Part shown: positions 54,769-63,380 of the stretch, piece by piece
Layout: the number at the start of each line of letters is the position of its first letter
How positions within the stretch are numbered: the first letter of the stretch is position 1
Assembly: GCF_007830635.1 (NCBI RefSeq)
Contig: NZ_VLLA01000017.1
Coordinates: 62,001-126,000, forward strand
Reading direction: 5' to 3'
From: Bradyrhizobium huanghuaihaiense
Lineage (GTDB): Bacteria; Pseudomonadota; Alphaproteobacteria; Rhizobiales; Xanthobacteraceae
DNA length: 64,000 nucleotides
Notes under the pieces: generated by a model
Databases searched by the model: none
Told to the model about the DNA's origin: nothing
What the model saw: only the letters and a program-made list of their open reading frames with translations
Position numbers and translations under genes: made by a program

Positions 54769-57669
54769 ATGTCAGGGATGCTGGTCGGTGAATTGATCCT
54801 CTGGCTGATCGTCGCGATCATCGTGATCGTGGTTGGCGTCTATATCGTGAACTGGCTTTACCATCGCTCCTCCAAGGAGACGTCGTTCGTCAGGACCGGT
54901 TTCCTCGGCGAACGCGTGGTGATCAATGGCGGCGCCTTCGTGCTGCCGTTCATCCACGACTACACGCCGGTCAACATGAATGTTTTGCCGATGGGCATCG
55001 TGCGCTCCAAACAGGACGCCGTGATCACCCGCGACCGCATGCGGGTCGACATCGAGGCCGACTTCTACGTGCGCGTGCAGCCGACCCGCGAAGCCGTCTC
55101 GATCGCGGCAGCCACGCTCGGCCGCCGCACCTTGGAGCCCGGGCAGCTGCACGCGCTGCTGGCCGGCAAGTTCATCTCGGCGATCCGCTCGGTCGCCTCC
55201 GAAATGACCATGGAGGAGATGCACGAGCGGCGCGGCGAATATGTCGCGCGTGTCAAGACCGAAGCGGCGGAAGCCCTCGCCCAGAACGGCCTCGAGCTGG
55301 AATCGGTCGCGATCACCGATCTCGACCAGACCGACCTCGAATTCTTCAACCCCTCGAACCGGTTCGATGCCGAAGGCTTGACCCGCCTGATGGAGGACAT
55401 CGAGGCCAAGCGGAAGCTGCGCAACGACATCGAGCAGGACTCGATGATCAAGATCCGTTCACGCAATCTGGAGGCCGAGCGGCAGGCGCTGGAAATCGAG
55501 CGCGAGAGCGAGACCGCGCGCCTGGAGCAGGAACGCGACATCGAAATGCGCCGCGCCCTCCAGCGCACGGAAGTGGCCCGCGAGCGCGCGCTGCGCGAGA
55601 CCGAGGCCGAGCAGGCGCAGATCTCGGCGCGCGAGGCCATCGAGCGCGCCCGCATCGCCAACGACCAGGCGATCGCGGAAGCCCGCATCGCCTCGGAGCG
55701 CGAGACCCGCCAGAAGGAGATCGAGCGGACCCGGACGATCGAGGAGAAGGAGCTGCTGGCGCGCGAGGAGATCGAGAAGACCCGGATCGCCAACCAGCGC
55801 TCGATCGACACCAGCCGCATCGCTTCCGAGCGCGAGGTGCGCCAGCGCGAGATCGAGCGGATGCGCACGGTCGAGGAAGCCGAGATCGCCGCGCGCGAAG
55901 CCATCGAGAAGGCGCGGATCCAGCAGGACCGCGTCGTCACCGATGCCCGTATCGCCAACGAGGAGGAGACGCGGCGCCGCGAGATCGAGCGCACCCGCGC
56001 CGTAGACGAGGCCGAGATCGTCGCGCGCGAAGCCACCGAGAAGGCCCGCATCGCCCAGACGCTGATTGTCAATGTCGAGCGCATCTCCTCAGACGAGCGC
56101 ACCCGCGCGCTGGAGATCCAGCAGGTGCGCACCATCCAGGAGGCCGAGATCGAGGCCCAGCGCGCGGTCGAGGCCGCGCGCATCGCGCGCGAGCGGACGC
56201 TGGCCGCAGACCGCATCGCCGCCGAGCAGAACACCCGGCAGCTGGAGATCGAGCGTAACCAGACGCTCGACGTTGCCGGCATCGCGGCCCGCGAAGCGAC
56301 GGAAGCCAGCCGCATCGCCCAGGAGGAGCGCGTGCGCTCGCTGGAGATTGCCCGCAACCGCGCGGTCGAGGAAGCCGACATCGCATCGCGCGAGGCGATC
56401 GAAGCGGCCCGCATCGCCCAGGAGAAGGCGGTTGCGGCCGAGCGAATCCAGGCCGAGCGCGACACCCGTTCGCTCGAGATCGAGCGAACCGGCATCCTGG
56501 AAGCGGCCGAGCTGAAACGGCGCGACGCCATCGAGCGCCAGCGTATCACGGTCGATCTCGCCCTCGAGGCCGAGCGCATCAACTCCTCCAAAAAGCGCGA
56601 GGTGCTCAATATCGAGCAGAAGAAGGCCGTCGAGATTGCGGACGAAGACCGCGTCATCGCCCTCTCCACCAAACGCTCCGAACGGATCGATGCCGACCGC
56701 CAGGTCAAGCAGGCCGAGATCGTCGCGCGCAAGGAGGTCGAGACCACCGACGTCTCGCGCGAGCAGGCGCTTGAGGCGGCCCGTCTCGAGCGACGGCGCG
56801 CCATCGAGCAGCTCGAGGTCGCCCGCGTCCAGTCGCTCCAGGAGGCGGAAATCGCAGCGCGCGAAGAGGTCGAGCGCGCCCGCATCGCTTCGGATCGCGG
56901 CCTCGACGAAGCCCGCATCGGCCGCGAGCGCGAACTGCGCAAGCTCGAAGTCAACCGCGAGAAGGACGTCGAGACGGTGCTGATGGAGAAGGCCATCGCC
57001 ATTCATCAGAAATCGCTGGAGGAGTCCGCCGCCCGCGCCGCCGCCGAGGAGGCAAGGATGCGTGCGACCGAAGCGGCCGAGCGTGTCGTCACCGCGCGCG
57101 AGAGCGAGATCGCAAAGCGACGCAAGACCGTCGAGGTCCTGCTGGCCGAGAAGCAGGCCGAGGAAACCCGTATCGCGGCCGAAGCCGAGCGCATCCGCGC
57201 CACAGTCGAGGCCGAGGCGCAGCGGATGCTCAACGAGGCCGAAAACGTGCTGACGGATCAGGCCCGCTACTCGCTGTTTCGCCGCAAGTTGCTCGACCGC
57301 ATCGAGGGCATCGTGCGCGAAAGCGTCAAGCCAATGGAGAAGATCGAGGGCATCCGCATCCTCCAGGTCGACGGCCTCAACGGCAACGGACACGGCGGCG
57401 GCAATGGCGGTCGCAGCGCCACCGACGAGGTGATCGACTCCGCCCTGCGCTACCGCGTCCAGGCGCCCCTGATCGACTCCATCCTGTCAGACATCGGCGT
57501 CGAAGGCGGCAGCCTGGCAAAGATGCCCGGACTGATCCGCGAGGCCCGCGACATGCAGGGCATCAAGGATGCCGCGCGCAAGGGCGGCGGTGGCGACAAG
57601 CCCGCCGCCCCGCCCCCTGCCGAAGGCGGCGAGCCGCCGACCGAGCGCGGTCCGCGGAAGAAGAGCTGA
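54769..57669 (+). CDS. Very long flotillin/SPFH-domain protein with 44-residue repeats
   Basis: A 966-residue membrane protein started at MSGMLVGELILWLIV behind GGAGGG. One N-terminal helix (about 8-30) is followed by an SPFH/band-7 domain (about 35-200; VLPFIHDYTPVNMNVLPM, ITRDRMRVDIEADFYVRVQP, MTMEEMHERRGEYVARVK). From 205 to about 890 it is an uninterrupted Glu/Arg/Ala/Ile-rich helix. Residues 273-569 repeat with an exact 44-residue period (starts at 273, 317, 361, 405, 449, 493, 526; the sixth unit is 33), equal to four 11-residue hendecads. The C-terminus is a short hydrophobic domain and a Gly/Pro-rich tail. Flotillins form ring- or cage-like membrane scaffolds; typical bacterial ones have about 500-700 residues. 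Confidence 0.93.
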   Translation: MSGMLVGELILWLIVAIIVIVVGVYIVNWLYHRSSKETSFVRTGFLGERVVINGGAFVLPFIHDYTPVNMNVLPMGIVRSKQDAVITRDRMRVDIEADFYVRVQPTREAVSIAAATLGRRTLEPGQLHALLAGKFISAIRSVASEMTMEEMHERRGEYVARVKTEAAEALAQNGLELESVAITDLDQTDLEFFNPSNRFDAEGLTRLMEDIEAKRKLRNDIEQDSMIKIRSRNLEAERQALEIERESETARLEQERDIEMRRALQRTEVARERALRETEAEQAQISAREAIERARIANDQAIAEARIASERETRQKEIERTRTIEEKELLAREEIEKTRIANQRSIDTSRIASEREVRQREIERMRTVEEAEIAAREAIEKARIQQDRVVTDARIANEEETRRREIERTRAVDEAEIVAREATEKARIAQTLIVNVERISSDERTRALEIQQVRTIQEAEIEAQRAVEAARIARERTLAADRIAAEQNTRQLEIERNQTLDVAGIAAREATEASRIAQEERVRSLEIARNRAVEEADIASREAIEAARIAQEKAVAAERIQAERDTRSLEIERTGILEAAELKRRDAIERQRITVDLALEAERINSSKKREVLNIEQKKAVEIADEDRVIALSTKRSERIDADRQVKQAEIVARKEVETTDVSREQALEAARLERRRAIEQLEVARVQSLQEAEIAAREEVERARIASDRGLDEARIGRERELRKLEVNREKDVETVLMEKAIAIHQKSLEESAARAAAEEARMRATEAAERVVTARESEIAKRRKTVEVLLAEKQAEETRIAAEAERIRATVEAEAQRMLNEAENVLTDQARYSLFRRKLLDRIEGIVRESVKPMEKIEGIRILQVDGLNGNGHGGGNGGRSATDEVIDSALRYRVQAPLIDSILSDIGVEGGSLAKMPGLIREARDMQGIKDAARKGGGGDKPAAPPPAEGGEPPTERGPRKKS
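55585..56475 (+). repeat. 132-bp in-frame repeats within the flotillin gene
   Basis: Six units of 132 bp and one of 99 bp encode the 44- (or 33-) residue hendecad repeats, each opening near an EIER-type motif and holding AREA-E-ARIA in the middle. They have diverged at the DNA level but hold an exact codon period. Confidence 0.85.
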
Positions 57670-57678
57670 GGTCGCGCC

Positions 57679-58116
57679 ATGGCCCGCGTCTACGTCTCCA
57701 CCGTCGTCAACGCCCGCAACGATCGCGTCTGGGCGCGGGTGCGCGATTTCAACGGCCTGCCGAACTGGCACCCGGCGATCGCCGAAAGCCGGATCGAGGG
57801 TGGCGAGCCCTCCGACAAGATCGGATGCGTCAGGGACTTTCGCCTGCGCAACGGCGACCGCATCCGCGAGAAGCTGCTGGGGCTCTCCGACTACGACATG
57901 TTCTGCACCTATTCGATCCTGGAATCCCCGATGGGCGTCGAGAACTACGTCGCGACGCTGCGGCTCACGCCCGTCACCGACGGCGACCAGACCTTCATGG
58001 AGTGGACCGCAGAGTTCGACTGCGCGCCGGAGCGGGAGACCGAGCTCGTGAGCAATATCGGCGGCGGCGTGTTTCAGGGCGGCTTCGACGCCCTGAAGCG
58101 CGTGTTCGGAGGCTAG
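57679..58116 (+). CDS. SRPBCC/CoxG-like protein, copy 1
   Basis: A 145-residue protein of the START/SRPBCC fold: VSTVVNARNDRVWARVRDFNGLPNWHPAI, the strand pair SDKIGCVRDFRLRNGDRIREKLLGL, and the long C-terminal helix GGVFQGGFDALKRVFG. SRPBCC proteins bind hydrophobic ligands in a cavity; CoxG of carboxidotrophs belongs to this fold and recruits CO dehydrogenase to the membrane. It begins 9 bp after the flotillin gene and is followed 2 bp later by a paralogue. Ligand unknown. Confidence 0.9.
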   Translation: MARVYVSTVVNARNDRVWARVRDFNGLPNWHPAIAESRIEGGEPSDKIGCVRDFRLRNGDRIREKLLGLSDYDMFCTYSILESPMGVENYVATLRLTPVTDGDQTFMEWTAEFDCAPERETELVSNIGGGVFQGGFDALKRVFGG

Positions 58117-58118
58117 CC

Positions 58119-58562
58119 GTGCCACATATCGTCAAGAGCACGATCCTGAACGCGCCGACCGAGGCGGTGTGGAGCGTGCTGCGCGATTTCAACGGGCACG
58201 ACCGCTGGCATCCGGCGGTTGCGACCTCCTCGATCGAGCGCGCGCAATCCGCCGACAAGATCGGCTGCGTCAGGCGGTTCAAGCTGAAGGACGGCTCGGA
58301 GCTGCGCGAGCAATTGCTGGCCCTGTCCGACCTCGAACAGAGCTTCAGCTATTGCCTGCTCGATACGCCGATCCCGATGTTCAACTACGTCGCCCATGTC
58401 CGCCTGCTGCCCGTCACCGACGGCGACCGTACCTTCTGGCACTGGGAGTCGCGGTTCACGACCAAACCGGAAGACCGGGAGCGCATCACCCTCATGGTCG
58501 CCGAAGACATTTACCAAGCCGGGTTCGAAGCGATCCGCCGGCACATGAAGGAGGCCGCATAA
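58119..58562 (+). CDS. SRPBCC/CoxG-like protein, copy 2
   Basis: A 147-residue paralogue of the preceding protein, from a GTG start 2 bp past its stop. The two share the RDFNG-x-x-x-WHPA, DKIGCVR-F-L-x-x-G and PVTDG motifs, roughly 40-50% identity by eye, so an old tandem duplication is likely. The C-terminal helix (IYQAGFEAIRRHMKEA) keeps the cavity-lid pattern. The pair may form a heterodimer or act on different partners of the hydroxylase. Confidence 0.88.
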   Translation: MPHIVKSTILNAPTEAVWSVLRDFNGHDRWHPAVATSSIERAQSADKIGCVRRFKLKDGSELREQLLALSDLEQSFSYCLLDTPIPMFNYVAHVRLLPVTDGDRTFWHWESRFTTKPEDRERITLMVAEDIYQAGFEAIRRHMKEAA

Positions 58563-58563
58563 C

Positions 58564-59382
58564 ATGGCCGTGACGGTAAAGACCTTCGCGAATGCGAGCG
58601 AGGCGGCCGGAGCGCTGTCCTCGGACCGCAGCGCGCGCTACGTCGGCGGCGGCACGCTGGTGATGCGGGCGTTGAACGAGGGCGACGTCTCGATCTCGAC
58701 CATCGTTCGCGCCAGCGACCAGGCGCTGACCCGGATCGATGCTTCCGGCCCGCGCGTGACGCTCGGCGCCGGTGTCACCTTCGCGCGCGTCCTCGCCGAG
58801 CGCGACCTCGCCTTTCTGCACGCCCCTGCCCGCTCGATCGGCGGCCCCGCCGTGCGCAATATGGGAACGGTCGGCGGCAATCTGTTTGCGCCAAGTCCTT
58901 ACGGCGATTTCACCGTGGCGCTGCTGGCGCTCGATGCCATCATCGCCGTCGCGGGTGGATTCGGCGCGCGCGACATCCCGATCGAAGAGTTTTTGCAGGC
59001 ACGCGAACGGCAGGCCGGGACATTGGTGCTGTCAGTTTCCTGCACCCGGCCAGCGAGCGCCGAGGCATTCCGCTTTCGCAAGATCGCGCGGATCAAGCCG
59101 AAGGGCGGCGCGGTGATCACGCTGGCCGCGCATCTGCCCATCAGCGGGGGCCGGATTGCGGGTGCGCGCATCGCACTGGGTTCGATGGCGCCGACGCAGA
59201 TCCGCGCACGCGCAGCCGAGCGTACGCTGGAGGGCCGCTCGCTGGATGCCGCGACGATCGCGGCCGCCGCATCGGCGGCAGCTGAAGGAACGTCGCCATC
59301 CGACAACGCGCTCGGCAGCGCCTGGTATCGCCGCGAGATCGTCGGCGTGCATCTGCGCCGACTGCTGTCGGGACAGGAATAG
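58564..59382 (+). CDS. Molybdenum hydroxylase FAD-binding (medium) subunit
   Basis: A 272-residue FAD subunit of the xanthine dehydrogenase/CO dehydrogenase superfamily. FAD contacts are seen in ARYVGGGTLVMRALNEG and the second motif GGPAVRNMGTVGGNLFAPSPYGDF; the C-terminal part (FRFRKIARIKPKGGAVITLAAHL, IALGSMAPTQIRARAAE) is the CO_deh_flav_C domain. It passes electrons from the Fe-S subunit to an acceptor. Start is 1 bp after the SRPBCC gene. Subunit order here (M-S-L) is that of cox/cut operons. Confidence 0.94.
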   Translation: MAVTVKTFANASEAAGALSSDRSARYVGGGTLVMRALNEGDVSISTIVRASDQALTRIDASGPRVTLGAGVTFARVLAERDLAFLHAPARSIGGPAVRNMGTVGGNLFAPSPYGDFTVALLALDAIIAVAGGFGARDIPIEEFLQARERQAGTLVLSVSCTRPASAEAFRFRKIARIKPKGGAVITLAAHLPISGGRIAGARIALGSMAPTQIRARAAERTLEGRSLDAATIAAAASAAAEGTSPSDNALGSAWYRREIVGVHLRRLLSGQE

Positions 59383-59388
59383 ATCGTC

Positions 59389-59865
59389 ATGTCGAAAATC
59401 CCCCTGCAATTTCGCCACAACGGCCGCGACGTCGCGATCTTCGTCGACGGCGGCACCAATCTGCTGGTGGCGCTGCGTGAGCTGATCGGCGACATGACGC
59501 CAAAATTCGGCTGCGGCCAGGGCGGCTGCGGCACCTGCAGCGTGCTGATCGACGGGGAGCTGCACCTCTCCTGCCTGACACTCGCCGAGACGGTCGCGGG
59601 CCGCTCGGTCGAGACGCTCGACGGCATGAAGCAGGGCCCGAACCTGCATCCGCTCCAGCGCGCCTTCGCCGACCATTTCGCCGCCCAGTGCGGCTATTGC
59701 ACGCCGGGCATGCTGATGGCCGCCAAGGCGCTGCTCGACCGCAACCCCGCGCCCAGCCGCGACGAGGTCGTCGAAGCCATCTCTGGCAACATCTGCCGCT
59801 GCACCGGCTACGAGCCGATCATCAATGCCATCCTCGCCGCCGCAGGCGGCCGGGTCAGCGCGTAA
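59389..59865 (+). CDS. Molybdenum hydroxylase [2Fe-2S] (small) subunit
   Basis: A 158-residue iron-sulfur subunit with both clusters. The plant-ferredoxin-type cluster uses Cys42, Cys47, Cys50 and Cys62 (FGCGQGGCGTCSVLIDG); the helical cluster uses Cys101, Cys104, Cys136 and Cys138 (QCGYCTPGM and NICRCTGYE). All eight ligands are present, so it should be functional. It relays electrons from molybdopterin to FAD. Confidence 0.96.
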   Translation: MSKIPLQFRHNGRDVAIFVDGGTNLLVALRELIGDMTPKFGCGQGGCGTCSVLIDGELHLSCLTLAETVAGRSVETLDGMKQGPNLHPLQRAFADHFAAQCGYCTPGMLMAAKALLDRNPAPSRDEVVEAISGNICRCTGYEPIINAILAAAGGRVSA

Positions 59866-59877
59866 GGGAACGCGACC

Positions 59878-61464
59878 ATGCTGGAACTGCGCAAGGACAT
59901 CTTCGCCGACGAGCGCGACGATAATCTGAAGGAGATCGGCAAGGGCACCCAGCGCCAGGACATGCTCGGCCATGTCACGGGCACGTCCAGCTATTTCAAT
60001 GACCACAAACTGCAGGGCATGCTGCACCTGAAGGTCGTACGCTCGACGCAGGTGCATGCAAGGCTCCGCCGCATCGACACCACGGAGGCGGAGCGCTCGG
60101 CCGGCGTCCGCCGCATCATCCGCGGCGCCGACGTGCCGCGCAACCTCAACACGCTGCTCAGCCTCATCAACTTCGGCAAGGACGACGAGCCGTCGCTGGC
60201 GGTCGACAAGGTGCGTTACAAGGGCGAGCCGATTGTCGCGATTATCGCTGACAGCGAGCGCGAGGCCTTCGAGGCGATCGCAAAGGTCAAGGTCGACTAC
60301 GAGCCGCTGCCGACCGTGTTCGACGTCGAGGACGCGCTGAAGCCCGGCGCCCCCGTGGTGAACGAGACCTATCCGAAGAACACGTTCACCTATCACGACG
60401 TCTACGATCACCAGCGCCTGCGCTTCGGCGACGCCGATGCGGCGCTTGCAACCGCCGACCACGTGCTGGAGCAACGCTACCAGATGTCGCCCATCGAGCA
60501 CGCGCCGACCGAGACAAACGGCGCCATCGCAGCGCCCGATACCAACGGTCGCTACGTCGTCTACACCTCGACCCAGGCGCTGTTCTTCTCGGTCGACACC
60601 TGCGCCAAGATCCTGGACGTGCCCTCCAACACCTTCCACTTCATCGGAGGAACCGTCGGCGGCGGGTTCGGCGGCAAGGTGGACACCCTGACCGAGCCGC
60701 TCGCGATCCTCGGCGCCATGCTGACCGGGCGTCCCGTGCGCTACGTGTTCGGGCGCGAGGAGGAAATGCAGTACGGCCCGCCGCGCGGCGCCGAGCGCAT
60801 CTACATCAAGGACGGCGTGATGCGCGACGGCCGCATCGTCGCGCGCAAGATCCGCGCCTATTTCGACAGCGGGGCCTATACAAGGCTGTCGAGCTATGCC
60901 GCAGTAAAATGCGCCGCGCACCTTCCGGGCCCCTATACCATCCCGAACGTCTATGGCGAGGTCTATTGCGTATTCACCAACCGCACGCCCGCCACCGCCA
61001 TGCGCGGCTTCGGCGTCACCGCCATGGACTTCGCCATCGAGTGCCAGATGGACAAGCTGGCCAACCTCGTCGGCATGGACCCAATGGAGTTCCGCATCCT
61101 CAACGCCTATCGCGACGGCGACATGAAGGCGCACCGGCGCGAGGCCAAGAACACAGCATTGATCGAATGCGTCCAGGTCGCGGCCGAAAAGGCAAAGTGG
61201 CCGATCCGCGAGGAGTTCAAGCGCGCCTCCTCGCGCAAGGACGGCGGCGGCAGCCGCGCCGCCATCCCCACGACGCCGACGGATTCGCGCGCGCGGCCGG
61301 CGGCGCCGTCGCAGCAGCGCACGAGCTATGACCGCGCGCCGGTGACGGTCACGCGAGAGCCGCCGCGCGATCCACCTCCGCCGGCGCCTCCGCCGCCCCG
61401 CCCCGCCGCCCCATCGCACGGGGCGACCCGCTTCTCGTCCGTGTTCGGAACCAGGAGACGTTGA
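59878..61464 (+). CDS. Molybdenum hydroxylase large subunit, N-terminal half (split), with Pro-rich tail
   Basis: A 528-residue protein holding the hammerhead domain (GHVTGTSSYFNDHKLQGMLHLKVVRS) and the first molybdopterin-binding domain, with IGGTVGGGFGGKVDT for cofactor binding and NRTPATAMRGFGVTAMDF at the active-site loop. The CO-dehydrogenase form I loop (AYxCSFR) is absent; the AMRGFG loop is of general xanthine-dehydrogenase/aldehyde-oxidase type, so CO is unlikely to be the substrate. Homology ends near residue 450, followed by about 75 residues rich in Pro, Ala, Arg and Ser. The rest of the subunit is the next gene. Confidence 0.93.
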   Translation: MLELRKDIFADERDDNLKEIGKGTQRQDMLGHVTGTSSYFNDHKLQGMLHLKVVRSTQVHARLRRIDTTEAERSAGVRRIIRGADVPRNLNTLLSLINFGKDDEPSLAVDKVRYKGEPIVAIIADSEREAFEAIAKVKVDYEPLPTVFDVEDALKPGAPVVNETYPKNTFTYHDVYDHQRLRFGDADAALATADHVLEQRYQMSPIEHAPTETNGAIAAPDTNGRYVVYTSTQALFFSVDTCAKILDVPSNTFHFIGGTVGGGFGGKVDTLTEPLAILGAMLTGRPVRYVFGREEEMQYGPPRGAERIYIKDGVMRDGRIVARKIRAYFDSGAYTRLSSYAAVKCAAHLPGPYTIPNVYGEVYCVFTNRTPATAMRGFGVTAMDFAIECQMDKLANLVGMDPMEFRILNAYRDGDMKAHRREAKNTALIECVQVAAEKAKWPIREEFKRASSRKDGGGSRAAIPTTPTDSRARPAAPSQQRTSYDRAPVTVTREPPRDPPPPAPPPPRPAAPSHGATRFSSVFGTRRR

Positions 61465-61465
61465 G

Positions 61466-62488
61466 ATGACCAGGCATCGCGGACGCGGCATGGCGTCGAT
61501 CAACTATCCCATCGGCATGAATCTCGGCGGCGATCCGAGCCAGGCGCTGGTGCATTCCAACCCGAGCGGCAAGTTCACCGTGGCGCTGTCGTCGATCGAC
61601 TTGGGACAGGGCATGAAATCGGTGACGCGGCAGATCTGCGCGGAGACGCTGGGCGTGCCAGTCGAGGACGTCTATGTCGACACGGCGGACTCCGACACCG
61701 GCCCACACTGCATGGGCTCGTTCGCCTCGCGCGGCACCCACCGTGTCGGCAACGCCGTGATGGCTGCCGCCCGCGAGGCGCGCGGCGTGATGATGGAGGC
61801 GGCCGCCGAGGAGCTCGAGGTCAACGCGGCCGATCTCGAGACCGACGGCCGCGGCAACATCCACGTCAAGGGCGCGCCACACCGCTCGATCTCGACCAAG
61901 GACGTCGCGATCGCGGCGCAATTCAAGCAGGGCAAGACCATCTCCGGCCGCGGCATCTTCCTCGTGCCGCTGTCCGACGTCGATCCGGAGACCGGCGAGA
62001 TGTCGCCGGCGACCTGCTATGCCCATGCTTGCCTCGTCGCCGAGGTCGAGGTCGACGACGAGACCGGCGAGGTTGCGATGGTCCGGATGGACTCCGCTTA
62101 TGAGCTCGGCCGCGCGCTCAACCCGCGCCTGGTCGAGCAGCAACTCGTCGGCGGCGCCTGGATGGGTGTCAGTCACGCGCTCTACGAGACGCCCGAGCCT
62201 TATTACCCGGACCCGGCTCACGGGCCCCGCGACTTCGTCGAATATCTGATGCCCGGTCCCGGCGACATCTGTCCGCACGATATCGCCGTGCTGGAACGCC
62301 CTGCCCCTGATGGTCCGTTCGGCGCCAAGGGCCCCGGCGAGATGTGCGCCAATCCGGTGCTGCCCGCCGTTGCCAACGCGATCTTCAATGCCGTCGGCGT
62401 GCGCATCGACGATCTCCCGATCACGCCGGAAAAGGTGCTGCGGGCAATCAAGAGCCAGGGCGGTGCACGGCCGCAGGCGCGGCGCTGA
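61466..62488 (+). CDS. Molybdenum hydroxylase large subunit, C-terminal half (split)
   Basis: A 340-residue protein equal to the second molybdopterin-binding domain. It opens with RGRGMASINYPIGMNLGGDPSQ, which normally continues directly from the first half, and contains SSIDLGQGMKSVTRQICAETLG, GSFASRGTHRVGNAVMAAA and the catalytic-Glu segment GPFGAKGPGEMCANPVLPA. The start is 1 bp after the preceding stop, so the halves are translationally coupled and presumably assemble. Because both halves are intact, and one has an added tail, this looks like a stable gene split rather than a frameshift. Confidence 0.93.
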   Translation: MTRHRGRGMASINYPIGMNLGGDPSQALVHSNPSGKFTVALSSIDLGQGMKSVTRQICAETLGVPVEDVYVDTADSDTGPHCMGSFASRGTHRVGNAVMAAAREARGVMMEAAAEELEVNAADLETDGRGNIHVKGAPHRSISTKDVAIAAQFKQGKTISGRGIFLVPLSDVDPETGEMSPATCYAHACLVAEVEVDDETGEVAMVRMDSAYELGRALNPRLVEQQLVGGAWMGVSHALYETPEPYYPDPAHGPRDFVEYLMPGPGDICPHDIAVLERPAPDGPFGAKGPGEMCANPVLPAVANAIFNAVGVRIDDLPITPEKVLRAIKSQGGARPQARR

Positions 62489-62498
62489 GGGAGACGCC

Positions 62499-63380
62499 GT
62501 GGCCGTTCGCAGCAACATCGTCGGCATCGACAGCCCGGAAGCGCTGGAGAAAGCGCTTCGAGCTGCCTACTACCTCGCCGACGAAGGCCTTGCGACTGCC
62601 GCCTATCTCGGGCTCGCACTTGGTAAGCCGCTGTTGCTCGAGGGCGCACCCGGCGTCGGCAAAACGGAAGCCGCAAAAGCCATTGCCGCCGTGCTCGGCC
62701 GCCGTCTCATCCGCCTGCAATGCTACGAGGGCATCGACTCCTCCGCTGCGCTCTATGAATGGAACTATCCGCGCCAGATGCTCGCGATCCGGCAGGCCGG
62801 CGACGATAGCATCGACATCTACGGTGAAACCTTTCTGATTGAGCGGCCGATGTTGGCCGCCCTTCGCGCGCCTGATTCAACCGTGCTGCTAATCGACGAA
62901 ATCGACCGAGCCGATCAGGAGTTCGAGGCATTTCTGCTCGAATTCCTCTCCGATTTCCAGATATCCATCCCCGAGCGCGGCACGGTCCGCGCGGCCGAGC
63001 GTCCCGTGGTGGTGCTGACCTCGAACCGGACGCGCGATCTGCACGAAGCCCTGCGGCGCCGCTGCGTCTATCACTGGATCGACTATCCCACCGCCGAGCG
63101 GGAGGCGCGGATCATCATGATGCGCGCATCCAGCGTCGCCGAAGCCACGGCCCGCGCCGTCGTCGCCGCCGTCGAGAGGTTGCGGCGCGAACCGCTGAGC
63201 AAGGCGCCTGGCATCGCCGAGGCCGTCGATTGGGCGGAAGCCGCGACGCTGCTCAACAAGGGCGGCGCGCGCTGGCCCGACGCCTTCAAGCGCTCGATCG
63301 GCGTGGCGCTGAAGGACGAGGAGGACCTGCACTTCATCGCCCCCCGGCTCGATGCCATGCTCGCGGAGGCGACCGCATGA
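62499..63380 (+). CDS. MoxR-family AAA+ ATPase (CoxD-like)
   Basis: A 293-residue AAA+ ATPase from a GTG start preceded by GAGGGAG. Walker A GAPGVGKTE (49-57), LQCYEGIDSSAALYEWNYPRQML, Walker B VLLIDEIDRAD, sensor 1 VVVLTSNRTRDLHEALRRRC. This is the MoxR class in which CoxD acts in insertion of the active-site metal/sulfur of CO dehydrogenase, with CoxE as VWA partner. Its stop overlaps the VWA gene as ATGA. It probably matures the hydroxylase encoded upstream. Confidence 0.94.
   Translation: MAVRSNIVGIDSPEALEKALRAAYYLADEGLATAAYLGLALGKPLLLEGAPGVGKTEAAKAIAAVLGRRLIRLQCYEGIDSSAALYEWNYPRQMLAIRQAGDDSIDIYGETFLIERPMLAALRAPDSTVLLIDEIDRADQEFEAFLLEFLSDFQISIPERGTVRAAERPVVVLTSNRTRDLHEALRRRCVYHWIDYPTAEREARIIMMRASSVAEATARAVVAAVERLRREPLSKAPGIAEAVDWAEAATLLNKGGARWPDAFKRSIGVALKDEEDLHFIAPRLDAMLAEATA

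Noticed and set aside
55065..57002. 645-codon open frame on the minus strand, Ser/Arg/Ala-rich
   Set aside because: It is antisense to the repetitive flotillin gene; its composition is the complement of Glu/Arg/Ile-rich repeats and it has no domain or ribosome-binding site.
59032..61503. 823-codon open frame on the minus strand
   Set aside because: Antisense to three well-supported hydroxylase genes; a by-product of high GC at third codon positions.
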